Part shown: positions 51,284-56,953 of the stretch, piece after piece | How the letters are laid out: every line of letters starts with the position of its first letter | Numbering within the stretch: the first letter of the stretch is position 1 | Origin: Planctomycetota bacterium | GTDB lineage: Bacteria > Planctomycetota > UBA1135 > GCA-002686595 | Length of the DNA: 56,953 nucleotides | Assembly (NCBI GenBank): GCA_016872755.1 | Contig: VGZE01000006.1 | Coordinates: 1 to 56,953 of the forward strand | Direction: 5' to 3' | Notes under the pieces: model-generated | Databases searched by the model: none | Told to the model about the DNA's origin: nothing | Seen by the model: only the letters and a program-made list of their open reading frames with translations | Position numbers and translations under genes: made by a program

Positions 51284-52330
51284 ATGTCGCGCGCCATCGT
51301 GCTCGACCTCGACTTCCCATCGTTTCGGCCGCATCCATGGCTCGGAAGCCCGCATGCGCAGACGCTCGCGACCAGGCTGCCGCGGCGCGCACTGGCGCGT
51401 CGCGCGCCGCGCGACGAGGCGCGCCGCTTTCGCGTCGACCCGACGAGTGAGATCGTCGCCTTCTGCCGCTGGCACCCGCAGCGCCGCAGCGCGCCGCTGG
51501 CCGTCTTGCTGCACGGCCTGACCGGCGATGCGACGGCCGACTACATGCTGGGTCTCGCGGAGAAGCTCGCGCAATGCGGTTTCAGCACGGTGCGCATGAA
51601 CATGCGCGGTTGCGGCGGCACCGAGGCGCTCTCGCGCTCGATCTACCACGCCGGGCTGACCGAGGATCTCGCGGCGGTGGTTCGCAGCCTGCACGAGGAC
51701 GACGGTGTCGAGCGCATCTACCTGGTCGGCTGCTCGCTGGGGGGCGGCATGGTGCTGCGCTGGATCGGCGAGCTCGGCCGGGACTCCTTCCCCTGTGTGC
51801 GCGGAGCGGCGGCGATCTCGCCGTCCGTCGACCTCGCCGCGAGCCAGCACGTGCTCGACACGCAGACGCGCTGCCGCGTCTATCGCGACTTCTTCCTGAG
51901 CGGACTCAAGGAGCAGATCCGCGTGCGCGCCAGGCTCCATCCCGGCCTCGCGGACCCGACGGCGCTCGGCGCGATCCGCACGCTGCGCGAGTTCGATCGC
52001 CGCTACACCGGGCCGCTCTCGCGCTACGGATCGGTCGAACGCTACTACGCGGAGGCGAGTGCGCTCCCGCTCGTCGGCGCGATCCGCCGCAGCACGCTCG
52101 TGATCACCGCGCAGGACGATCCGTTCATCCCGTTCGCAAGCTTCCGCGACGCCGCCTTCGACCACAACGCGTGGATTCGCATGCTGGCGCCCGAGCGCGG
52201 TGGACACGTCGCATTCATCGCCGCCCAGGTGAGCGAGCACCGCAACTGGTGCGACCTCGACCGTCACTGGGCCGAGAACCGGGTCGCGCAGTTCCTGCAT
52301 CATCTGGAGCAGGGCGAGCGACGCCCCTAG
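51284..52330 (+). CDS. YheT-like alpha/beta hydrolase
   Basis: A 348-residue hydrolase of the YheT/EMB8 group. It has the family N-terminus FPSFRPHPWLGSPHAQT, the LLHGLTGDATADYMLGLAE block, a nucleophile elbow VGCSLGGGMVLRW, a late TAQDDPFIPF (acid) and ERGGHVAF (histidine). These proteins are probable esterases or acyl-transferring enzymes of uncertain substrate. The ATG at 51284 follows TATCAT, a -10-like hexamer, by three bases. The pseudouridine synthase gene begins 8 bases downstream, suggesting cotranscription. Confidence 0.87.
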   Translation: MSRAIVLDLDFPSFRPHPWLGSPHAQTLATRLPRRALARRAPRDEARRFRVDPTSEIVAFCRWHPQRRSAPLAVLLHGLTGDATADYMLGLAEKLAQCGFSTVRMNMRGCGGTEALSRSIYHAGLTEDLAAVVRSLHEDDGVERIYLVGCSLGGGMVLRWIGELGRDSFPCVRGAAAISPSVDLAASQHVLDTQTRCRVYRDFFLSGLKEQIRVRARLHPGLADPTALGAIRTLREFDRRYTGPLSRYGSVERYYAEASALPLVGAIRRSTLVITAQDDPFIPFASFRDAAFDHNAWIRMLAPERGGHVAFIAAQVSEHRNWCDLDRHWAENRVAQFLHHLEQGERRP

Positions 52331-52338
52331 GATCGCGC

Positions 52339-53103
52339 GTGGTGAGCACGGCCCTACCGATCCTCCACCGCGACGCGCACCTGCTCATCGTGGACAAGCC
52401 GGCCGGGATGCTGAGCGTGCCCACGGCCGGCCTGGCCGGCACCGACGCCGTGCGCGCGCTGCGCGCGCAGGGCATCGAGGTGCTGCCCGTGCATCGGCTG
52501 GATCGCGAGACCTCGGGCGCCTTGCTGTTCGCGCTCGATGCGCCGACGCAGGCCGCGCTCGAGGACCTGTTCCGCGAGCGCGCGATCTCGAAGTTCTACT
52601 GGGCGCTGGCCTCCGGTCGCGTGCGCCCCGCCACCGGAGCCTGGACCTTTCCGATCCTCGAGCGCGGCGCTCTCGCGCGCGTCCACCCGAGCGGCAAGCC
52701 GTGCCACACGCGCTACCGGACGCTCGCCGCGCTGCCCAACACGAGTGAGCTCGAGATCGAGCTCCTCACCGGCCGCTACAACCAGATTCGCGTGCATGCG
52801 GCTCACGTCGGACATGCGCTGGTCGGCGAGCGCAAGTACGCGCGCGGCAAGGACTCCGCCGTGGCCTTTCGTAGTCGCCGCGTCGCGCTGCACGCATGGC
52901 GGCTCGCCTTCGAGCATCCGCGCTCGCACGCGCGCATCGAGATCGAGGCGCCGCTGCCGGCGGACCTGGTCGAGCTGCGCGAGCGCGCGCGTGCGAGCCG
53001 CGACCGGCTCCCGGGCGCGTCGGCGCCCCCGACAAGCGACCTACCGCTCTCGAAACGCGTGCGCCCCGCGCCGCCCCAGCGCCGCAAGTCGAACGAGGCC
53101 TGA
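52339..53103 (+). CDS. RluA-family RNA pseudouridine synthase
   Basis: A 254-residue enzyme isomerising uridine to pseudouridine in RNA. The active-site motif VHRLDRETSGALL contains the catalytic Asp, and LLTGRYNQIRVHAAHVGHAL is the conserved late RluA segment. It lacks an N-terminal S4 domain. A GTG start is chosen at 52339 (AGGA 6 bases upstream); a second GTG at 52342 works equally well, and there is no ATG. Whether it modifies rRNA or tRNA cannot be told. It closely follows a YheT-like gene and precedes sufT-like by 63 bases. Confidence 0.88.
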   Translation: MVSTALPILHRDAHLLIVDKPAGMLSVPTAGLAGTDAVRALRAQGIEVLPVHRLDRETSGALLFALDAPTQAALEDLFRERAISKFYWALASGRVRPATGAWTFPILERGALARVHPSGKPCHTRYRTLAALPNTSELEIELLTGRYNQIRVHAAHVGHALVGERKYARGKDSAVAFRSRRVALHAWRLAFEHPRSHARIEIEAPLPADLVELRERARASRDRLPGASAPPTSDLPLSKRVRPAPPQRRKSNEA

Positions 53104-53166
53104 GCCGGCGGGTGCTAAGATCTTCGCCCCGAATCCTTCGGAACCGCGCCTCCGCGCAGCCGTGCC

Positions 53167-53487
53167 ATGACCACCATCGACGCCGTCTACAACGAATTGA
53201 AGCAGGTCTTCGACCCCGAGATCCCGGTCAACATCGTCGACCTCGGCCTGGTCTACGACGTGAAGATCGAGGCGGACAAGGTCCTGATCCAGATGACGCT
53301 GACTTCGCAGGCGTGCCCCGAGGCCAAGACGATTCCCGACGTGATGAAGCGTCGAATCAAGGGTCTCGACGGTGTCGGCGACGTCCAGATCGACATCGTC
53401 TGGAACCCGCCGTGGTCGCCGCACAAGATCTCCGAGGCCGGCCGCGCGATCCTCGGCATCGAGGACGATCAACTCGACACGCACTGA
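53167..53487 (+). CDS. SufT/MIP18-like iron-sulfur assembly protein (DUF59)
   Basis: A 106-residue single-domain protein. DPEIPVNIVDLGLVYDVKIE is the DUF59 hallmark; TSQACPEAKTIPDVMKRRI supplies the conserved cysteine, and VWNPPWSPHKISEAGRAILG ends the family pattern. Members help mature iron-sulfur proteins. A TAAGAT -10-like box occurs at 53116. The ATG at 53167 gives a standard length. It is followed by a long stem-loop. Confidence 0.9.
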   Translation: MTTIDAVYNELKQVFDPEIPVNIVDLGLVYDVKIEADKVLIQMTLTSQACPEAKTIPDVMKRRIKGLDGVGDVQIDIVWNPPWSPHKISEAGRAILGIEDDQLDTH

Positions 53488-53509
53488 CCCGACCCAACCG
53501 AACCATCGC

Positions 53510-53547
53510 GCAGCGCGCGTCCGCTCGGTCGAGTGGGCGCGCGCTGC
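53510..53547 (+). terminator. Long stem-loop after sufT-like gene
   Basis: GCAGCGCGCG (53510-53519) and CGCGCGCTGC (53538-53547) are perfectly complementary. The intervening bases continue the stem through TCCG/TGGG (two G-U pairs) and CTCG/CGAG, so about 18 pairs surround a tiny loop. A weak T-containing stretch follows. It may terminate sufT or fold in the leader of the MFS gene. Confidence 0.55.
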
Positions 53548-53563
53548 TTGCTTATCCCCTCCC

Positions 53564-54817
53564 ATGCCCGCTCCTCGCGGCTCTTCCCTGAAAGACGACC
53601 TGCGCCGCGTCCCCACGCTGGTGTGGTTGTTGTGCGCCGCGACCTTCGTCAACCGCGCCGGGAGCATGGTGCTGGCGTTCCTTGCGCTGTACGCGACGCA
53701 GGAGCTCGGTCTCAGCGAGGCGCAGGCGAGTCAGATCATGTACGGGTTCGGGATCGCTTCCGTCGCGGCCGCGATCGTCGGCGGCAAGGCGACGGATCGC
53801 TTCGGCCCGCGTCGCGTGATGCTCGTCGCGTTGGCTGGTGCGGGGGTCGCGCTGCTGCTCGCCGCGTTCGCGCGGACCCACATCGCGTTGCTGGTCGCGA
53901 TCAGCGCGTGGGCCTTCCTCGGAGACGCGTACCGACCGGCCGCGATCTCGATCCTCAGCACGAGCGTCGCGCCGGCCGATCGAAAGTTCGCGCAATCGCT
54001 GCACCAGGTCGCGCTGAACCTCGGCACGACGATGGGGTCGGGCGCCGGCGGGTTCCTGTTCAAGTGGCTGCCGGTATCGATCTACTTCGTCGACGGCATC
54101 ACGTCTCTGCTCGCGGCGGTCGTGCTCGCCGTCGGGGCCGCGCGCTTCCTGAAATCCGACGGCGGGCCGGCGACGCACACTCGACTGGCACCACGCTCGG
54201 GCTCGCCGGCCTGGCGCGACCGCCACCTGCTCGCCGTGCTCGGGGCGTCGATGCTCGTGTGGGCCGTGGTGTTCCAGATCCTGGGGCCGCTGTCGCTGAC
54301 GCTGGTGCGGATCCGTGGGCTCGGAGAAGAGCAATACGGAACGCTCTTGGGGCTGGAGTCGCTGTTGACCGTGATCGTGGCGATCCCGCTCGCCCGCATG
54401 ACGAGCCGGTGGTGCCATTACCGCACGCTCGCGCTCGGCGCGCTGCTCGTCGGCATCGGCATGGGCGGGTACGGTTGGGCGCTGACCTTCGGTCAGGCCT
54501 GCGCGCTGATGGTCGCCTGGAGCTTCGGCCTGATCCTGATGCTGCCCGCGGGAACCGCGCTCGTCGCCGAGATTGCTCCGAGCGGTCGGCAAGGCGAGTA
54601 CGCCGGGTTGTTCACGGCGAGCTTCAGCGTCGCCTTCGCCGCGGCACCGGGATTCGGCCTGCACGTGCTCGGCCTCTTCGGCCCGGAGTGGCTCTTTGGA
54701 TCGTGCCTCGCGGTATGCGTCGTCGCGGCCGCCGTGCTGCTCGCGTTGCGCCGCGAGCCGCACGTGGGCGCGGCGGATCCGGAGGCTCCGGCCGAGCCCG
54801 CTACTGCATTACCTTGA
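53564..54817 (+). CDS. MFS transporter
   Basis: A 417-residue inner-membrane protein with about 12 hydrophobic helices. The loop-2/3 motif GGKATDRFGPRRVML is the MFS signature A. The N-terminus (LVWLLCAATFVNRAGSMVLA) resembles MdtH/YajR-like drug exporters. A substrate is not assignable. The ATG at 53564 follows a C-rich leader and the long stem-loop. The last 17 bases overlap the end of the convergent TPR gene. Confidence 0.9.
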   Translation: MPAPRGSSLKDDLRRVPTLVWLLCAATFVNRAGSMVLAFLALYATQELGLSEAQASQIMYGFGIASVAAAIVGGKATDRFGPRRVMLVALAGAGVALLLAAFARTHIALLVAISAWAFLGDAYRPAAISILSTSVAPADRKFAQSLHQVALNLGTTMGSGAGGFLFKWLPVSIYFVDGITSLLAAVVLAVGAARFLKSDGGPATHTRLAPRSGSPAWRDRHLLAVLGASMLVWAVVFQILGPLSLTLVRIRGLGEEQYGTLLGLESLLTVIVAIPLARMTSRWCHYRTLALGALLVGIGMGGYGWALTFGQACALMVAWSFGLILMLPAGTALVAEIAPSGRQGEYAGLFTASFSVAFAAAPGFGLHVLGLFGPEWLFGSCLAVCVVAAAVLLALRREPHVGAADPEAPAEPATALP

Positions 54818-55175
54818 ACCCGCCCTCGGGAGGCGGCGCGTTCGGGTTCTTCTTCAGCTCTTCCTTCCACGCCAGCATGCGCGCCTTCGCGCCGGCCGTC
54901 TCGGCCTCGGGGATCAGCCCCTTGCGCTGCAGGAAGACCGAAAGGCTCGTGTAGACGAACGGATCGTTCGGCGTCAGCGCGATCACCTTGTCGAGCATCG
55001 CGATCGCCGCGTCGTGGCTGCCGGACTTGGAGAGCGCGGTCGCCAGCGCGTGCAGCACCTCCGGATCGTCGGCCTTCAACGCGAGCGACTGCTCGTACGC
55101 GGCGATGGCCTCGGCGAACTTCTGTTGGCCGTAGAGCTTGAGGCCGTCGAGATAGAACTTCTGAGCGGTCGCCAT
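54801..55175 (-). CDS. Small TPR-repeat protein
   Basis: A 124-residue cytoplasmic protein with three TPR units: GLKLYGQQKFAEAIAAYEQS, ALATALSKSGSHDAAIAMLD and YTSLSVFLQRKGLIPEAETA. It has no signal peptide. The ATG at 55175 has GGAA 6 bases upstream. It lies 71 bases after pckA on the same strand and may be cotranscribed. A TPR protein of this size probably bridges or regulates another protein. The C-terminus is Pro-rich (NAPPPEGGFKVMQ). The gene's 3' end overlaps the MFS gene. Confidence 0.85.
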   Translation of the reverse strand: MATAQKFYLDGLKLYGQQKFAEAIAAYEQSLALKADDPEVLHALATALSKSGSHDAAIAMLDKVIALTPNDPFVYTSLSVFLQRKGLIPEAETAGAKARMLAWKEELKKNPNAPPPEGGFKVMQ

Positions 55176-55246
55176 GCGAGTTCCGTTGGGTTGGCCGTTG
55201 CGGTGCTCGATGCGACCCGCGGAGCGCCGTGCGGCGCCCCGCGCGC

Positions 55247-56914
55247 TCACATCACCGGCTCGATACCGAGCTCGGCGAACTTCTTCGCCTCGAAGTTCTT
55301 GCGGAACAAGTCGCGCAGCTTGGTGGCCTGCGCATCGTAGGCAGCCTTGTCCTTCCACGTGTTGCGCGGATTCAGGATCTCGCTCGGCACGCCCGGGCAG
55401 CTCTTCGGCATCTTCAGGCCGAACACCGGATGCACGTCGTACTCGACCTTGCCCGCGTCGAGATCGCCGCGCAGCGCGGCATTGAGCAAGGCGCGCGTGT
55501 GCGCGATCGAAATGCGCTTGCCGGTGCCGTAGGGGCCGCCGCTCCAGCCCGTGTTGAGCAGCACGCAGCGCGCCTTGTGCTTGTCCATCTTCTGGCGCAG
55601 CAGCTTCGCGTACACCGAAGGCGGGTGCGACATGAACGGCGCGCCGAAGCAGGCGCTGAACGCCTCCTTCGGCTCGGTCACGCCCACTTCCGTGCCGGCG
55701 AGCTTCGCGGTGAAGCCCGACACGAAGTGGTACATCACGTCGCGGCCCTCGAGCACGGCGACCGGCGGCAGCACTCCGAAGGCGTCCGCCGTCAGCAGCA
55801 CGATGGTCGACGGGTGCTGACCGCGCTGGCCCGGCGCGACGTTCGGGTTCGCGCTCAGCGGGTAGCTGAAGCGCGTGTTTTCGGTGATCGACTTGTCGGT
55901 CAGGTCGAGTTCGTGCGGATGCATCTCCTCCATCCGCTTGCCCGGTCTCGGCGGCACGTTCTCGATGATCGTGCCGGGTTTGGCGAGCGCGTCCCAGATG
56001 ATCGGCTCGGCGTCCTTGTTGAGGTCGATCAGCTTTGCGTAGCAGCCGTCCTCGAGGTTCGAGATGCTCGTGCCGGTCCAGGCCGTCTCGTCGTCGCCGA
56101 TCAGCATCCGCTCCGGGTCGGCCGACAGCGTCGTCTTGCCCGTGCCCGACAGTCCGAACAGGATCGCCGAGTCGCCGCTCTTGCCGATGTTCGCCGAGCA
56201 GTGCATCGACAGATAGCCCTGATTCGGCAGCAGGAAGTTCATGACCGTGAAGATGGTCTTCTTCACGACGCCGCAGTAATCGGCGCGGCCCGCGACCAGG
56301 CAAAGCTTGTTCTTGAAGTCGATCAGGATCGCCGCCTCGGCGCGCGTGCCGTCGCGCTCGGGGATGCACTCGAAGCTGGGGACGTTGAGCATCACCCAGC
56401 GCTTCAGTTCCTCGTTCCCGACGCCCTTCAGGGCCTTGGGGAACATGTTCATCGCGAACATCGCGTGCACCGCGTACTCGCCGATGAAGCGGTACGGGAT
56501 CGCGTAGAACGGGTCGGAGCCCGCGTACACGTCGGCGACGTACAACGTCGGCTTCTTGGCGTTCAGGTGCTCGACGACGCGCTTGAGCAGCGCCTCGTAC
56601 TTGTCCGGCGGGAAGGCCTTCAGATCATCCTTCCACCACACGCGCTCATGGACCTCGGGCCAGTCGACCGCGTAGGTATCCTTGACGCGCCGACCGGTGC
56701 AATCGGGGTCGGTGTAATAGACCAGCGGACCCTGGTCGCCGAGCTTGGTCGGGAAGCACTTCTGGTCGCTCGAGCCGCCGCCCTTCTTCGTGCGGCCACG
56801 ATCGTGCGCGATCGCCTCGTGGAACAACTGCTGCTTGGAGAGGTTGTACTTGTACTTGACGCCCTTCAGGCCGAGGCGCTTGTCGAGATCGACTTCGAGG
56901 ACTTGTTCGACCAT
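55247..56914 (-). CDS. pckA: Phosphoenolpyruvate carboxykinase (ATP)
   Basis: A 555-residue enzyme converting oxaloacetate and ATP to phosphoenolpyruvate, the entry to gluconeogenesis. The kinase P-loop GLSGTGKTTLSADPERMLIG starts at residue 254, directly followed by DDETAWTG. These two motifs define ATP-type PEPCK and bind ATP and Mg2+. YCGVVKKTIFTVMNFLLP and STIVLLTADAFGVLPPV are also conserved. Length matches the family (about 540). The start is the ATG at 56914; only 39 bases of upstream sequence remain in the window. Confidence 0.97.
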   Translation of the reverse strand: MVEQVLEVDLDKRLGLKGVKYKYNLSKQQLFHEAIAHDRGRTKKGGGSSDQKCFPTKLGDQGPLVYYTDPDCTGRRVKDTYAVDWPEVHERVWWKDDLKAFPPDKYEALLKRVVEHLNAKKPTLYVADVYAGSDPFYAIPYRFIGEYAVHAMFAMNMFPKALKGVGNEELKRWVMLNVPSFECIPERDGTRAEAAILIDFKNKLCLVAGRADYCGVVKKTIFTVMNFLLPNQGYLSMHCSANIGKSGDSAILFGLSGTGKTTLSADPERMLIGDDETAWTGTSISNLEDGCYAKLIDLNKDAEPIIWDALAKPGTIIENVPPRPGKRMEEMHPHELDLTDKSITENTRFSYPLSANPNVAPGQRGQHPSTIVLLTADAFGVLPPVAVLEGRDVMYHFVSGFTAKLAGTEVGVTEPKEAFSACFGAPFMSHPPSVYAKLLRQKMDKHKARCVLLNTGWSGGPYGTGKRISIAHTRALLNAALRGDLDAGKVEYDVHPVFGLKMPKSCPGVPSEILNPRNTWKDKAAYDAQATKLRDLFRKNFEAKKFAELGIEPVM

Positions 56915-56953
56915 GGGTGCGACGCGGCACGCGGCCGCTCGAAAACGAGGAGG

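Noticed and set aside
1-56953. Mobile elements, CRISPR arrays or a defence island
   Set aside because: No transposase, integrase, attachment-site duplication, regularly spaced repeats or cas-like genes were seen; codon and base composition look uniform.

Overview
The window is very GC-rich (roughly two thirds G+C by eye) and densely coded, with short intergenic gaps and many stop/start overlaps of the ATGA, GTGA or TGATG type. The gene content points to a motile Gram-negative bacterium of the Planctomycetota or a close relative. The signs are a Tat-exported DUF1501 protein paired with a DUF1800 protein, secreted FG-GAP, HEAT and DUF4382 proteins, C-terminal beta-rich domains of the kind seen on secreted Planctomycetota proteins, and a flagellar cluster with FlhF and FlhG. 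The phylum assignment is an inference from gene content; no rRNA or tRNA gene is visible.

Layout. 1-2171: the 3' end of a 2-oxoacid dehydrogenase E1 gene, translationally coupled to a malonyl-CoA:ACP-transacylase-like gene. 2241-6196: a HEAT-repeat protein, a CXXCH-containing secreted protein and a B12-binding-type radical SAM protein. 6249-8936 (minus): an FG-GAP repeat protein interrupted by an in-frame TAG. 9030-12567 (minus): three-subunit proton-translocating transhydrogenase (pntAA, pntAB, pntB) followed by a CBS-domain gene. 12665-15989: a ChaN-like lipoprotein and a divergent transketolase. 16009-22212 (minus): an unrecognised protein with a possible TOPRIM-like C-terminus, a MATE exporter, a DUF4382 lipoprotein with a strong sigma-54 promoter match, and a Tat-exported epimerase. 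22335-28205: GNAT, large HEAT-repeat protein, MltA, MOSC, a small protein and a TPR lipoprotein. 28406-31933: HAD hydrolase, MoxR ATPase, and a separately encoded glutaminase plus NAD synthetase.

31943-44519 (minus) is the flagellar block. fliD-fliS-(flgN/fliT-like) lie behind a sigma-28-type promoter. fliO-P-Q-R-flhB-flhA-flhF-flhG-(small membrane protein)-fliA then lie behind a near-consensus sigma-54 promoter, with four small or lipoprotein genes after fliA. FliA, the sigma factor expected to read the fliD promoter, is encoded at the end of the sigma-54 unit, so the sequence itself suggests a two-tier cascade. FlhF and FlhG suggest polar placement of the flagellum.

44727-56914: a DUF3352-like protein with DUF1800 and DUF1501 partners, a radical SAM protein with an unusual CX4CX2C cysteine spacing, two alpha/beta hydrolases, a pseudouridine synthase, a SufT-like DUF59 protein, an MFS transporter, a TPR protein and ATP-type PEP carboxykinase. 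No insertion sequence, integrase, CRISPR array, tRNA or rRNA was found, and no gene-free stretch exceeds 300 bases (the longest are about 200 bases at 4388-4600, 28206-28405 and 44520-44726).
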